64,000 nucleotides of DNA from assembly GCF_900312995.1 (NCBI RefSeq), contig NZ_ONZI01000001.1:806001-870000 (forward strand). The letters run 5' to 3'. The notes beneath the pieces were generated by a model. The model was not told where the DNA came from and made no database searches. It saw nothing but the letters and a program-made list of their open reading frames with translations. The position numbers were made by a program, and so were the translations under genes. The DNA is from Kushneria phyllosphaerae (GTDB taxonomy: Bacteria; Pseudomonadota; Gammaproteobacteria; Pseudomonadales; Halomonadaceae). Positions within the stretch are counted from its first letter, which is position 1, and each line of letters starts with the position of its first letter. Shown piece after piece: positions 1-9,561 of this stretch.

Positions 1-148
1 TCTGGGCGCTATCGTCGCCGCCCTTTTGCTGGGCCTGTTCCTGCGTTGCCTGCTTGTCGGCGTTCTTGTCCTTGCCGTCGTCAGCATCGGAACAGCCGGT
101 CAGTATGATCAGCGTGCTTAGAGTGACCGCGCTCAACAGTTTATTCAT
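1..148 (-). CDS. Small lipoprotein, 3' end cut by window edge
   Basis: The visible 49 codons start with a short basic stretch (MNK), a hydrophobic segment and a lipobox LTGC, so Cys19 would be lipidated and the protein anchored in a membrane facing the periplasm. After the Cys the chain is very hydrophilic and rich in Asp, Lys and Gln (SDADDGKDKNADKQ...), a typical flexible linker. The start ATG at 146-148 is preceded by AAGGAGA at good spacing. The rest of the gene lies to the left of the window, so no function can be given. Confidence 0.75.
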   Translation of the reverse strand, partial: MNKLLSAVTLSTLIILTGCSDADDGKDKNADKQATQEQAQQKGGDDSAQ

Positions 149-177
149 GAAATCTCCTTGTACACATGGTTATCAAG

Positions 178-195
178 GGATGTTGGACAACATCC
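178..195. promoter_or_regulatory. 18-bp palindrome in the lipoprotein promoter
   Basis: GGATGTTGGACAACATCC has two perfect 8-bp arms around a GA centre. It lies 30 to 47 bp upstream of the lipoprotein ATG. On the minus strand it sits between a possible -35 (TTGGAT) and -10 (GATAAC) with 17-bp spacing, a common place for a repressor operator. The promoter boxes are weak matches and no regulator is identified. Confidence 0.35.
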
Positions 196-265
196 AATGA
201 AAAAAATCACGCCAATCCCTGAAGGAATGTTGGTTGTCTTTCCACAAACGATCTTTAACGAACTA

Positions 266-772
266 TCAGCACGATGTGGGCGCCATATTCTCACTTTCAA
301 GCCGTAGATGGGAAATCAGCTGGTGATGACGAGCGTTGAGCTCGCCAGTCAGCGGCCTTAAAAGGGCTTCAAATGACAGGTGTGCAGGGCGGGGCAGGGC
401 GGCTGAAACGGCCAGTGCCTCAAGCTGGCGCAGCATCTCACGCTCGCTCTGAAGTTCGGCCTTTTTAATGTGTGTGCGCATCTGTTCAAGTTCCGGCCGG
501 CCTGCGGCCTGCGCCTTGAGGTCGCGTCTGAGCTGGCGCAGCGGCTGCGTGTAGTGCTGTTGCCACTGGCGTACGGGCGCCAGCACCGAGGCAGGGGCTG
601 CCACCGGTGCCCGGCCATGTACCAGCAGCCACAGACCCCAGAGCAGTTCGCAGACATCAAGGCCCGCCTCATTCTGAAGCTCGAGCAGGGCGTCGCTGAC
701 CCCGGGGCGCGCATAAAGCGCCAGCGCCCAGGGCCAAAGCGCCGGGAGATTTCGGTTAGAATGGGAACCCAT
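266..772 (-). CDS. DUF2390 / TIGR02444 family protein
   Basis: A 168-residue protein starting MGSHSNRNLPALWPW. The N-terminal region (WALALYARPGVSDALLELQNEAGLDVCELLWGLWLLVHG) matches my memory of the TIGR02444 (DUF2390) family, an uncharacterised proteobacterial family often found beside the yheS ATPase, as here. The rest is helical and charged. An in-frame extension to 832 exists but would overlap yheS, so the ATG at 770-772 is preferred. It diverges from yheS with about 50 bp between the two starts. Function is unknown. Confidence 0.8.
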   Translation of the reverse strand: MGSHSNRNLPALWPWALALYARPGVSDALLELQNEAGLDVCELLWGLWLLVHGRAPVAAPASVLAPVRQWQQHYTQPLRQLRRDLKAQAAGRPELEQMRTHIKKAELQSEREMLRQLEALAVSAALPRPAHLSFEALLRPLTGELNARHHQLISHLRLESENMAPTSC

Positions 773-822
773 TGACTTGTTCATTCGACCACTTATCGGC
801 AACCGGCCGGACAGGATACTGC

Positions 823-2739
823 ATGATCGCATTTCGCCAGCTCGAGCTCCAACGCGGCGGGGTCCCGCTGATCGAGTCCGCAGACTTCATGCTCTCGATG
901 GGGCACCACGCCGGTATCGTGGGCGCCAACGGCACGGGCAAATCGAGCCTTTTCCAGTTGATTCTGGGGCAACTGACGCCTGAACGCGGCGAGATAGCGC
1001 TCAATGGCGGGGTGCGCATTGCCCACATGAGTCAGGAGATCGTGACGCTTTCCCGCAGCCTGACCGACTTCGTGCTCGATGGCGATCATGCCCTGCGCGA
1101 AACACAGGCGGCGCTGGAAGCCGCCCGCGAGGCCGGCGAGCACCACCGTGAGGCCGAATTGCACGGCGCCATCGAGTCGCTTGATGGCTATACGGCCAAA
1201 GCCCGAGCCGAGCAGCTGCTGGTTGGCCTTGGCTTTGCCCAGCGCGATCTTGAGCGGCCGCTGTCGGATTTCTCGGGGGGCTGGCGCATGCGCGCCAATC
1301 TGGCACAGACGCTGTTCAAGCCGTCCGATCTGATGCTGCTCGATGAGCCGACCAACCACCTGGATCTGGACGCGCTGCTGTGGCTTGAGCAGTGGCTGGT
1401 GCGCTATCCCGGCACGCTGCTTTTGATCTCGCACGACCGGGACTTTCTTGATGCCGTGTGCGATCACATCGTGCACTTTGATCAGCGCCACGTGCAGCTC
1501 TATCGCGGTAACTTCACGACCTTTGAGCGCACCCGCGCCGAGCGACTGGCCCAGCGTGAGGCCGAGCGCGAGAAACAGCAGGCCCGTCGCGCCGAGATAG
1601 AGGACTTCGTGCGCCGCTTTCGCGCCAAGGCGACCAAGGCCAAGCAGGCCCAGAGCCGGCTCAAGATGCTTGAGCGCATGGAAGACATTGCGCCGCTGCG
1701 GGCCGAATCGCCGTTTCGTTTCCGACTGCCCTGTTCCGACAAGGTTTCTCACCCGCTGCTGTCGATCGATCACGCTGCCATCGGCTATGGCGAGGCGCCG
1801 ATCGTTGAAAATGTGCGCCTGTCACTGGCTCCCGGCAGTCGTATTGGCCTTTTAGGCCCCAATGGGGCGGGTAAATCAACGCTGATCAAGGCGCTGACCG
1901 GAGAGCTGGCCCTGCTTAAGGGCGAGCGTACCGAGGGGGAGCATCTCGCCGTCGGCTACTTTGCCCAGCATCAGCTGGATGCGCTGGATCTCAATGCCAG
2001 TGCCTTCACGCATGTTCAGCGCCTGTCACCGCAGGCTTCCGAGCAGGTCATCCGTGATTTTCTGGGTGGTTTTGGTTTCCGTGGGGATGATGCCTTTGAG
2101 GTGATCACTCGTTTCTCGGGCGGAGAGAAGGCGCGTCTGGCGCTGGCCCTGATTGCCTGGCAAAAGCCCAACCTGCTGCTGCTCGATGAGCCGACCAACC
2201 ACCTGGATCTGGACATGCGTGATGCGCTGACGGAGGCGTTGGCTGCCTTTGACGGTGCGGTCCTGATCGTCTCGCACGATCGCCACCTGCTGCGCGCCAG
2301 CGTCGATGAGTTCTGGTGCGTGGCCGATGGTCGGGTTGCGGCCTTTGACGGCACGCTGGACGACTACCGACTGTGGCTTAAAAACCGCCTCACTGACGCT
2401 GCGCGTGCGTCGACGGATGAGGTCGAAGAGGGTGCAGCCCCCAAAGAGGATCGCCGGGCCACGCGCCGCGCGGCGGCTGAACTTCGCGAACAGCTCAAGC
2501 CCTTGAAGAAACAGCGTGACGCCGCCGAGAAGTCGATGGAAAAGGCCCAGAAAGCGCTCGAAGCGGTCGAGGCAAAGCTATCGGACCCGGTGATTTACGA
2601 GGCCGATCAGAAGGCCCGGCTGACAGAACTTCTACGCGAGCAGGGCGAGTGGAAGACACAGCTGGAAAGCGATGAACAGGCCTGGATGGAGGCCGAAGAG
2701 GCGCTCGAGGAGATGCAGGCGCAACTCACTGCCTCCTGA
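823..2739 (+). CDS. yheS: ABC-F family ATPase YheS
   Basis: A 638-residue soluble protein with two ATP-binding cassettes and no membrane segments, the layout of ABC-F proteins that act on the ribosome. Each half has a Walker A (GANGTGKSS, GPNGAGKST), a signature (DFSGGW, FSGGEK) and a Walker B (LLDEPTNHLD in both). The linker between domains is Arg/Lys/Glu-rich (about residues 235-290), and the C-terminal about 110 residues form a charged coiled coil. Length equals that of E. coli YheS. The ATG at 823 is preceded by AGGA; a longer in-frame start at 772 would collide with the divergent gene. The role in translation is family inference. Confidence 0.93.
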   Translation: MIAFRQLELQRGGVPLIESADFMLSMGHHAGIVGANGTGKSSLFQLILGQLTPERGEIALNGGVRIAHMSQEIVTLSRSLTDFVLDGDHALRETQAALEAAREAGEHHREAELHGAIESLDGYTAKARAEQLLVGLGFAQRDLERPLSDFSGGWRMRANLAQTLFKPSDLMLLDEPTNHLDLDALLWLEQWLVRYPGTLLLISHDRDFLDAVCDHIVHFDQRHVQLYRGNFTTFERTRAERLAQREAEREKQQARRAEIEDFVRRFRAKATKAKQAQSRLKMLERMEDIAPLRAESPFRFRLPCSDKVSHPLLSIDHAAIGYGEAPIVENVRLSLAPGSRIGLLGPNGAGKSTLIKALTGELALLKGERTEGEHLAVGYFAQHQLDALDLNASAFTHVQRLSPQASEQVIRDFLGGFGFRGDDAFEVITRFSGGEKARLALALIAWQKPNLLLLDEPTNHLDLDMRDALTEALAAFDGAVLIVSHDRHLLRASVDEFWCVADGRVAAFDGTLDDYRLWLKNRLTDAARASTDEVEEGAAPKEDRRATRRAAAELREQLKPLKKQRDAAEKSMEKAQKALEAVEAKLSDPVIYEADQKARLTELLREQGEWKTQLESDEQAWMEAEEALEEMQAQLTAS

Positions 2740-2817
2740 GGTGTCGGTTGGCAACGGCGGTCATCGGTCTACACTGAACGGGTATTGATTGTAATCGGCA
2801 GATTTCAGGGAGGAGAG

Positions 2818-3048
2818 ATGCCCTACGACCATCGTGATGACATTCCCGATAGCGCCCGCAAGGTGCTGCCGCCGCATGCCCGGACCATCTACAAGGAAGC
2901 CTTCAACAGTGCCTGGGAGGAGTACAACAGTCCCTCCGATCGCCGCGGAAATTCGTCCCGTGAAGAGACGGCTCACGCCGTGGCCTGGAAGGCCGTCGCG
3001 TCGAAGTATCACAAGGGCGATGAGGGCAAGTGGCATCCGAAGCACTGA
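2818..3048 (+). CDS. chaB: ChaB family protein
   Basis: A 76-residue protein, the same length as E. coli ChaB, with the family pattern PYDHRDDIPDSARKVLPPHAR near the start and AHAVAWKAVASKY near the end. ChaB was named as a regulator of the cation antiporter ChaA, but no chaA is present here. The ATG at 2818 follows a strong Shine-Dalgarno (GGGAGGAGAG); the longer frame start at 2785 lacks one. It is followed after 38 bp by a clear terminator. Confidence 0.88.
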   Translation: MPYDHRDDIPDSARKVLPPHARTIYKEAFNSAWEEYNSPSDRRGNSSREETAHAVAWKAVASKYHKGDEGKWHPKH

Positions 3049-3086
3049 TCCGGGCCGCTGAAAATGTCGCCTTGCAGATTCTGAAT

Positions 3087-3115
3087 GGGCCGCCACTCTT
3101 GTGGCGGCCCGTTTT
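3087..3115 (+). terminator. Rho-independent terminator after chaB
   Basis: A 10-bp GC-rich perfect stem (GGGCCGCCAC / GTGGCGGCCC) with a TCTT loop, followed by GTTTT. It lies between chaB and the convergent SDR gene. Confidence 0.85.
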
Positions 3116-3137
3116 GCGTTCGGCTATCCGGTTTTGA

Positions 3138-3914
3138 TTATTCGGTGTAAATCATTTTGCGGGTCATGCCGCCATCGACGGGGAAGTGCTGGCCGGTGAT
3201 GAAGCCGGCCTCCGGACCTGCCAGAAAGGCCACGAGGGCTGCGATGTCATCGGGATGGCCTACACGCCCGACCGGATGCTGCCGACGGTCGGTGTCACTG
3301 TGGGACGGGGCCTCACGATTGGCGGCCTTTTGATGCTCGCCGGTTTCGATCCAGCCGGGGCAGATGGCATTGACGCGAATGTCCGGACCAAGGCTTGTTG
3401 CCATCGCATGAGTGAGCGCGAGAAGGCCGCCCTTGCTGGCCGCATAGCCTTCACTTTCAGGTTCGGACTGCAGTGCTCGGGTCGAGGCCATGTGAATGAT
3501 GCCGCCCTGATGTTCACGCAGCAGGGGAATCGCGGCACGCGAGCAGAGAAAGGCGCCGGTGAGATGATTGTCCAGCCAGTGATGCCAGCGCTCGAGCGAC
3601 AGCGACTCCAGCGGTCCGCAATACGGGTTGGCCGGGCCTGCGTTATTGACCAGCAGGTCCAGCCGGCCCTGCCATTGTGTGATGCGCTCGAAGGCCTCAT
3701 TCACCGCGGTTTCATCGCTGACGCTGGCGGTAATGGCCAGCAGTGTCTCAGCGTCGTGTCGCTCGCGCATTTCCTGAACGGCTTCCTCATCGATATCGAT
3801 GATGGCGACACACCAGTTGTGAGCGATGAGATAGTCGGTAATGCCGCGACCAATCCCCTGTGCGCCGCCGGTGATCAACGCCACACGAGTCCCATGAGAA
3901 GAAGTGGTGTGCAT
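3138..3914 (-). CDS. Short-chain dehydrogenase/reductase
   Basis: A 258-residue classical SDR. The Rossmann motif TGGAQGIG is at residues 15-22, NNAG at 90-93, and the catalytic Ser144 - Tyr157 - Lys161 set is complete (YAASK). Asp40 after beta-2 points to NAD(H) preference. The C-terminal FPVDGG motif is as in sugar and 3-oxoacyl reductases; the substrate cannot be told. It lies 45 bp downstream of dtd on the same strand. An in-frame TTG at 3959 exists, but the ATG at 3914 matches SDR N-termini better. Confidence 0.87.
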   Translation of the reverse strand: MHTTSSHGTRVALITGGAQGIGRGITDYLIAHNWCVAIIDIDEEAVQEMRERHDAETLLAITASVSDETAVNEAFERITQWQGRLDLLVNNAGPANPYCGPLESLSLERWHHWLDNHLTGAFLCSRAAIPLLREHQGGIIHMASTRALQSEPESEGYAASKGGLLALTHAMATSLGPDIRVNAICPGWIETGEHQKAANREAPSHSDTDRRQHPVGRVGHPDDIAALVAFLAGPEAGFITGQHFPVDGGMTRKMIYTE

Positions 3915-3959
3915 GAGGCCTGCCTTTGCGAGAGTTCGAAGGGGTCGGCTTTCCAGCAA

Positions 3960-4397
3960 TCAGCTTTCCAGCATGAAGGTGACAGGCCCATCATTGATCA
4001 GCGAGACCTGCATGTCAGCGCCAAAGCGTCCGGTCTCGACGGTGTCATGGGCCTTTCGCGCGCATTCGACCAGGTGGTCAAACAGTCGCTTGCCGTCTTC
4101 GGGCGTGGCGCCGTTGGAAAACCCCGGGCGCAGTCCCTTGCGGGTATCGGCCACCAGCGTGAACTGAGACACCAGCAGCAGGCCCCCTTCGACCGTTGAA
4201 AGCCCCAGATTCATGCGGCCCTGATCATCGCTGAAAATGCGATAGTTGAGCATCTTGTGCAAAAGCTTCTCGGCGCGATCCGGGGTGTCATCGCGCTCGA
4301 CACCGATCAGGGCCAGCAGCCCCTGATCAATGGCGCCAATGCGTTCGCCTTCCACCTGAACGCTTGCCTGGCTTACCCGCTGGATCAGGGCTCGCAT
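3960..4397 (-). CDS. dtd: D-aminoacyl-tRNA deacylase
   Basis: A 145-residue cytoplasmic enzyme that hydrolyses D-amino acids (and glycine) mischarged on tRNA. It starts [15 protein letters not shown] and carries both family active-site motifs: SQFTL (mid-protein) and GPVT near the C-terminus ([11 protein letters not shown]). Length equals E. coli Dtd. Confidence 0.96.
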   Translation of the reverse strand: MRALIQRVSQASVQVEGERIGAIDQGLLALIGVERDDTPDRAEKLLHKMLNYRIFSDDQGRMNLGLSTVEGGLLLVSQFTLVADTRKGLRPGFSNGATPEDGKRLFDHLVECARKAHDTVETGRFGADMQVSLINDGPVTFMLES

Positions 4398-4442
4398 GGT
4401 TTCTCCATCGTCAAGATTGTCATCGGAGCGCCGCCGCCCTGG

Positions 4443-5300
4443 CTACCAGGTACGACAGAGCATCAGATCGCCGCGGGTCTCGGTCAGCAGTCGCTCCAGC
4501 AGACTATCGGTAGAACGTCCGATGCCAACGCGAATATGGCTGCCCAGCGCCAGCAGGTCGGGTGGCTGCTGGCGCAGCCGATCCAGCAGGACCTGAGAGG
4601 GGTCACCCTGCTGCAGAACCAGCTCCAGATCGGGCCTGGCATGCAGGTCACTCATCAATCGCTCGGTTTCAAGTTCGAGCTGCTGTCGCAGGCGCTGACG
4701 CTCAAGATCGCGCCAGTGCTGGTAGTTGGTGCCTTTGCAAAGCTCCATCGCGACCGGCATGTCCCAGGCGTGTAACAGCGTCAGGCGCACGTTGGGAAAG
4801 CGCATCAGCACTTCCTTGAGGGTGTGACGCGAGGCGAGTGAAAAGTCGACCGGCACCAGAATGTCCTGCCAGTCCGGCTCGCCGTCATGCGGGATACTGA
4901 CCACCGGACAGGGCGCCCGGCGCATGACGCGGGACAGGGTGGTGCCGCCGATCAGGTCCGGCTGACCCTGCTTGCGGTGGGTGCCCATGATAATCATCGA
5001 GGCGCTGCGCTCGTAGGCTTCGCGGATAATTTCGGCATAGGGTACGCCGCTGACGATATGAATCTCGGTGGCCGCCGGGCGCTTTAACTCGTGATGCTCA
5101 CACAGCCTGCTGAGCGTGCGGTCGATGTCTTCCTCGATGGCATGCACCAGCGCCGGAAGCGTGTTCTCGGGCAGATAGGGGTCCACGACATGCAGGATGT
5201 CCAGGCGCGATTGACTGCGCTGCGACAGATGCAGCGCCCGTACAAGGGCTGCTTCACATTCATGAGAGAGATCGGTGGCCAGTAGCAGCGTCGTATTCAT
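4443..5300 (-). CDS. Tandem-domain universal stress protein (UspA family)
   Basis: A 285-residue protein made of two Usp domains. Each ends with a nucleotide-binding type glycine motif (GTHRKQGQPDLIGGTT in the first, GSHIRVGIGRSTDS in the second), suggesting ATP binding in both halves. No membrane segment. Tandem Usp proteins are usually induced by stress or oxygen limitation, but no operator was recognised here. It reads toward dtd with a 45-bp gap. Confidence 0.9.
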   Translation of the reverse strand: MNTTLLLATDLSHECEAALVRALHLSQRSQSRLDILHVVDPYLPENTLPALVHAIEEDIDRTLSRLCEHHELKRPAATEIHIVSGVPYAEIIREAYERSASMIIMGTHRKQGQPDLIGGTTLSRVMRRAPCPVVSIPHDGEPDWQDILVPVDFSLASRHTLKEVLMRFPNVRLTLLHAWDMPVAMELCKGTNYQHWRDLERQRLRQQLELETERLMSDLHARPDLELVLQQGDPSQVLLDRLRQQPPDLLALGSHIRVGIGRSTDSLLERLLTETRGDLMLCRTW

Positions 5301-5394
5301 GGCTGAATCCTTGCCCGTTGATAAGGGGGGCGCTTGCAGGTGTCGGTAATGGCGGGAGCACCGCTGAAATGATAGTGGTTGCCTGTCCCCACAG

Positions 5395-6195
5395 CTACCA
5401 CCAGGCGTGAAAGTGATGAGCCGGCCCCTGGCCCTGGCCGACTTCCAGTCGATCGGCAGCCTCCAGAGCCCGGGTCATGTAGGTCTTGGCCGCCCTGATC
5501 GCTTCGATCGGCGTGTCATGGCGCGGCAGCAGTGCGGCAATGGCAGACGCCAGCGTGCATCCTGAGCCATGCAGCGAGCGTGTCTTGACGCGCTCTGCTT
5601 CCAGCCAGTGCGTGCCGTCAGGGGTCAGCACCAGATCATTACTGACCTCGCCGGCCAGATAGCCTCCCTTGAGCACCACAATGTCGCTGCCCAGTGCGCC
5701 GAGCCCGGGCAACATCGCCTCCATATCGTCATGGCTGGCGGGGATGTCGGTGTCCAGCAGCACGGCCGCTTCCGGCAGATTGGGCGTGATAACGTCGGCC
5801 ATCGGAATCAGGACATCGCGTACGGCGTGAAATCCGTCACGATCCACCAGCATGTCGCCACTTTTGGCCACCATGACCGGATCCAGCACGATATGGGCCG
5901 GTCGGTAGCGTTCGATGAACTCCCGAATCAGCTGCGCCGTGGCGAGGTCGCTGACCATACCGATTTTGACGCAATCGATGTCGATATCCTCGAACACGGC
6001 GTTCATCTGGGCACGAATCATGGCCTGTGGCAGTGCCATTACCTCGCGGACGCCACAGGTGTTCTGGGCCAACACGGCTGTCAGGACACTGGTGGTGTAG
6101 GCGCCCAGGGCGCTGGCGGTCTTGATATCGGCGGATTGTCCTGCCCCCCCGCTGGGATCGGTGCCGGCAATGGAGAGAAAATGGGTCGGGCGCAT
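5395..6195 (-). CDS. thiD: Hydroxymethylpyrimidine/phosphomethylpyrimidine kinase
   Basis: A 266-residue ribokinase-fold enzyme that phosphorylates HMP and HMP-P in thiamine synthesis. Diagnostic segments are SIAGTDPSGGAG at the N-terminus, VLDPVMVAKSGD in the middle, and the anion-hole GSGCTLASAIA near residue 220. The ATG at 6195 is chosen over an in-frame TTG at 6216. No TPP riboswitch motif was seen upstream, and no other thi gene is nearby. Confidence 0.93.
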   Translation of the reverse strand: MRPTHFLSIAGTDPSGGAGQSADIKTASALGAYTTSVLTAVLAQNTCGVREVMALPQAMIRAQMNAVFEDIDIDCVKIGMVSDLATAQLIREFIERYRPAHIVLDPVMVAKSGDMLVDRDGFHAVRDVLIPMADVITPNLPEAAVLLDTDIPASHDDMEAMLPGLGALGSDIVVLKGGYLAGEVSNDLVLTPDGTHWLEAERVKTRSLHGSGCTLASAIAALLPRHDTPIEAIRAAKTYMTRALEAADRLEVGQGQGPAHHFHAWW

Positions 6196-6540
6196 GAGAT
6201 GTCCAGAGGTTGTCAACGACTCGGAAGGTGAGCGCAGAAGGTATCGACGCCCACGATATTGCTGAACATAGAACTAAAGTCTAATGTGGCATGGCAATAT
6301 TTTGATTGGATACACGAAGGCTACAGGGGGAACATTCCAAAATCGACATCAAAAAAGCTGATGATGGCATTGGTAAAATCCCTTGCAGGCTTCTAATGTA
6401 ACGAGGGTGATCTCGAGGCTGACCTGACCTTCCGCAGTCGAGAATTTCCTGTCATTCGGACACCACGCTCCGGGTGGTTGAATAACGAAAGCTCTGGTGG
6501 ATGCAACGTCGCCGGGGCAGACCAAGATGAGTGAGCGTCC
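6196..6540. promoter_or_regulatory. thiD-nuoA divergent intergenic region
   Basis: This 345-bp gap has no convincing gene and is clearly more AT-rich than its surroundings between about 6270 and 6400, so it should hold promoters for thiD and for nuo. One candidate for nuo is TTGGTA (6370-6375) and TAATGT (6394-6399) with 18-bp spacing; both boxes are only partial matches. A lone TTGAT at 6302 lacks the second half of an Fnr site. Confidence 0.45.
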
Positions 6541-6975
6541 ATGGATCTGGCAGCGCAACTGGCCCAAAACTGGTCAGTCGGTGTTTTCATTGTCGCCGTA
6601 CTGGCCCTGTGTACCTTCATGATCACCGCGTCCGCCCTGTTGGGTGGCCGGGCATGGGGACACACCAAGGAAACGCCCTACGAGTCCGGTATTGTGCCGA
6701 CCGGCAGTGCCCACCAGCGTTTCTCGGTCAAGTTCTACATGGTGGCCATGCTTTTTGTCATCTTCGATGTGGAAGCCCTTTATCTCTTCGGCTGGGCCAT
6801 CTCCGTGCGTGAAACCGGCTGGACCGGGCTTGTTGGCGCCAGTGTCTTCATCTTTATCCTGCTGGCCGGCCTGATCTATGACAGCCGTGTCGGGGCACTG
6901 GACTGGGTGCCCAAACGCCGCGTGCAGCCGGATCAGGTCCATCAGCCTGCCCAGCGTGATCATGCCGACGACTGA
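6541..6975 (+). CDS. nuoA: NADH-quinone oxidoreductase subunit A
   Basis: A 144-residue inner-membrane subunit of complex I with three membrane segments. The conserved loop after helix 1 ([13 protein letters not shown]...[21 protein letters not shown]) is typical, including the acidic FDVE motif in helix 2. It is the first gene of a complete nuo operon in the order A-B-CD-E-F-G-H-I-J-K-L-M-N. Confidence 0.96.
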   Translation: MDLAAQLAQNWSVGVFIVAVLALCTFMITASALLGGRAWGHTKETPYESGIVPTGSAHQRFSVKFYMVAMLFVIFDVEALYLFGWAISVRETGWTGLVGASVFIFILLAGLIYDSRVGALDWVPKRRVQPDQVHQPAQRDHADD

Positions 6976-6982
6976 GTGTCGA

Positions 6983-7002
6983 CAGGCAGCCGTATCTGCC
7001 TG
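6983..7002 (+). other. Intercistronic hairpin nuoA-nuoB
   Basis: A 7-bp perfect stem (CAGGCAG / CTGCCTG) with a 6-nt loop, 7 bases after the nuoA stop. No T-run follows, so it is more likely an mRNA processing or stability element than a terminator. Confidence 0.4.
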
Positions 7003-7048
7003 ACAGAACCTCAGTACCGATCAATGATGTTTTCCGGGAGGACTCTGG

Positions 7049-7726
7049 ATGTCCTACAAGCTTACGCGCATCGACCCCGATGCTCCCCAGAACAGCCAGT
7101 ATCCGGTCGGGGAGCGCCGCGTTGTTGATGACCCCATGGATGACCAGGTGCATCGCAATGTTTTCATGGGCAAGCTCGAAAACATCATGCACAACGTCGT
7201 CAACTGGGGACGCAAGAACTCCCTGTGGCCTTATAACTTCGGGCTGTCCTGCTGCTACGTCGAAATGACCACGGCCTTTACCGCGCCACACGACATTGCA
7301 CGCTTTGGCTCCGAGGTGCTGCGTGCCTCGCCCCGTCAGGCCGACGTGATGGTGATTTCGGGCACCTGCTTCGTCAAAATGGCGCCCATCATCCAGCAGC
7401 TCTACGACCAGATGCTGGAACCCAAGTGGGTCATCTCGATGGGCTCGTGTGCCAACTCCGGCGGCATGTATGACATCTATTCGGTGGTCCAGGGTGTCGA
7501 CAAGTTCCTGCCCATCGACGTTTATATCCCGGGTTGCCCGCCAAGACCTGAAGCCTTCCTTCAGGGGCTGCAGCTATTGCAGGACTCCATCCAGCAGGAG
7601 CGTCGTCCGTTGACCTGGGTGGTCGGGGATCAGGGCGTGTACAAGGCAGAAATGCCCTCCCAGCGTGAAAAAAGACGCGATGAGCGTATTGCGGTCACCG
7701 AGCTGCGTTCACCCGATGAAGTGTAA
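7049..7726 (+). CDS. nuoB: NADH-quinone oxidoreductase subunit B
   Basis: A 225-residue peripheral-arm subunit that holds iron-sulfur cluster N2, the last centre before quinone. The four ligands are visible: the adjacent Cys68-Cys69 (LSCCYVEM), Cys134 ([10 protein letters not shown]) and Cys163 (PGCPPRP). A good Shine-Dalgarno (GGGAGGA) lies before the ATG. Confidence 0.97.
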   Translation: MSYKLTRIDPDAPQNSQYPVGERRVVDDPMDDQVHRNVFMGKLENIMHNVVNWGRKNSLWPYNFGLSCCYVEMTTAFTAPHDIARFGSEVLRASPRQADVMVISGTCFVKMAPIIQQLYDQMLEPKWVISMGSCANSGGMYDIYSVVQGVDKFLPIDVYIPGCPPRPEAFLQGLQLLQDSIQQERRPLTWVVGDQGVYKAEMPSQREKRRDERIAVTELRSPDEV

Positions 7727-7789
7727 TTACCGGCACGTGGGTCACCGCGGGGCGAGCGGGTCCGGTTCACTGGCGATGGAAAACAACGG

Positions 7790-9559
7790 ATGACGACCGA
7801 GATTTCACAGGCAGACGCTACAACCTTCGCCATTGTTGATGAGCTGAAGGCCCGCTTTGGCGAGGCGAATCTGGTGGTGCAGCCCACGCTGACCGGCATG
7901 CCGGTAGTCTGGGTAGCGCGTGAGCAGCTCATTGAGGTCATGCGCTTCGTGCAGCAGGTCAACAAGCCCTTTGTCATGCTCTATGACCTGCACGGTGTGG
8001 ATGAGCGTCTGCGCATGCACCGTCGGGGCCTGCCACCGGCGGACTTCACGGTGTTTTATCAGCTGATGTCGCTTGAGCGTAACAGCGAGCTGATGATCAA
8101 GGTGGCGCTGCATGAGGATGATCTGCGCGTCCCGACCCTGTGTAACGTCTATCTCAATGCCAACTGGTATGAGCGTGAAGTCTTTGACATGTTCGGCATT
8201 GATTTCGCGGGGCATCCGCACCTGAGCCGAATGCTGATGCCACCAACCTGGCACGGGCATCCGCTGCGCAAGGACTATCCGGCGCGTGCGACAGAATTTG
8301 ATCCCTATACGTTGACGATGGAAGGCCAGGACCGCGAACAGGAAGCCCTGCGCTTTGATCCTGAAGACTGGGGCATGAAGCGCCAGAGTGGTGATACCGA
8401 CTACATGTTCCTGAACCTGGGGCCCAACCACCCCTCGGTGCACGGCGTGTTTCGTATCGCTCTGCAGCTGGACGGCGAAGAGGTGGTCGACTGCGTCCCG
8501 GACATCGGCTATCACCATCGCGGCGCCGAGAAAATGGCCGAGCGTCAGTCCTGGCACAGCTATATCCCCTACACCGACCGGATCGACTATACCGGCGGGG
8601 TCATGAACAACCTGCCCTATATTCTGGCGGTCGAAAAACTGGCCGGGATTAGCGTCACCTCACGCGCTGAAACCATCCGCGTGATGATGGCCGAGATGTT
8701 TCGCATCAACTCCCACCTGCTGTTTCTGGGCACCTTCCTGCAGGATCTGGGGGCAATGTCGCCAGTCTTTTATACCTTCAGCGACCGTCAGCGGGCCTAT
8801 CATGTGATCGAGGCCATTACCGGATTTCGCATGCACCCGGCATGGTTTCGCATCGGCGGCGTGGCGCATGACCTGCCGCGCGGCTGGGACCGGCTGGTGC
8901 GCGAGTTTCTGGACTGGATGCCGCCACGGCTGGACGAGTACGAGCGCGCGATGATGGACAACTCGATCGTGCGCGAGCGTACGGTCGGCATTGCTACGCA
9001 TACCACCGCAGAGGCGCTGACCTGGGGGGTAACCGGCCCCAATCTGCGTGCCACCGGCCTTAAATATGATCTGAGAAAGGCCAAGCCCTATTCAGGCTAT
9101 GAGCGTTTTGATTTCGATATTCCGGTAGGCACCAACGGCGACGTCTTTGATCGCGGCATGATGCGCATCGAAGAGATGCGCCAGAGCCTTCGCATCATCG
9201 AGCAGTGTCTGAAAAACATGCCCGAGGGCGACTACAAGGCCGATCATCCGCTGACCACACCGCCGCCGCGCGACAAGATGCTTCAGCATATCGAAACGCT
9301 GATCACGCACTTTTTGCAGGTTTCCTGGGGGCCAGTGCTCAAGGCTAACGAGTCGTTCCAGATGATCGAGGCGACCAAGGGGCTTAACAGCTACTACCTG
9401 ACCAGCGATGGCAACACCATGAGCTATCGCACCCGAATTCGTACGCCCAGCTTTGCCCATCTCCAGCACATTCCGGCCGTCATCAACGGCGGGTTCGTGC
9501 CGGATCTGATCGCGCATCTGGGCAGCATCGACTTTGTAATGGCCGACGTGGATCGATAA
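7790..9559 (+). CDS. nuoCD: NADH-quinone oxidoreductase fused subunits C and D
   Basis: A 589-residue fusion: NuoC (30-kDa-like) in about the first 190 residues and NuoD (49-kDa-like) from about 200 on ([14 protein letters not shown] is the NuoD start). NuoD forms part of the quinone site with NuoB and derives from the [NiFe]-hydrogenase large subunit. The fused form is known from gammaproteobacteria such as E. coli and Pseudomonas, which supports that assignment here. Confidence 0.97.
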   Translation: MTTEISQADATTFAIVDELKARFGEANLVVQPTLTGMPVVWVAREQLIEVMRFVQQVNKPFVMLYDLHGVDERLRMHRRGLPPADFTVFYQLMSLERNSELMIKVALHEDDLRVPTLCNVYLNANWYEREVFDMFGIDFAGHPHLSRMLMPPTWHGHPLRKDYPARATEFDPYTLTMEGQDREQEALRFDPEDWGMKRQSGDTDYMFLNLGPNHPSVHGVFRIALQLDGEEVVDCVPDIGYHHRGAEKMAERQSWHSYIPYTDRIDYTGGVMNNLPYILAVEKLAGISVTSRAETIRVMMAEMFRINSHLLFLGTFLQDLGAMSPVFYTFSDRQRAYHVIEAITGFRMHPAWFRIGGVAHDLPRGWDRLVREFLDWMPPRLDEYERAMMDNSIVRERTVGIATHTTAEALTWGVTGPNLRATGLKYDLRKAKPYSGYERFDFDIPVGTNGDVFDRGMMRIEEMRQSLRIIEQCLKNMPEGDYKADHPLTTPPPRDKMLQHIETLITHFLQVSWGPVLKANESFQMIEATKGLNSYYLTSDGNTMSYRTRIRTPSFAHLQHIPAVINGGFVPDLIAHLGSIDFVMADVDR

Positions 9560-9561
9560 CC

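Noticed and set aside
793-1773. A 326-codon minus-strand frame inside yheS
   Set aside because: It lies opposite a gene with both Walker motifs and has no start signal or domain.
6302-6315. Half of an Fnr site (TTGAT) in front of nuo
   Set aside because: The second half at n4 spacing is missing (TACAC instead of ATCAA), so no Fnr site is claimed.
5395-6540. TPP riboswitch for thiD
   Set aside because: No CTGAGA or GAACCTGA-type core was seen on the minus strand upstream of thiD.
6349-6567. Minus-strand frame of 72 codons in the nuo promoter region
   Set aside because: No Shine-Dalgarno, no recognisable protein, and it crosses the nuoA start.
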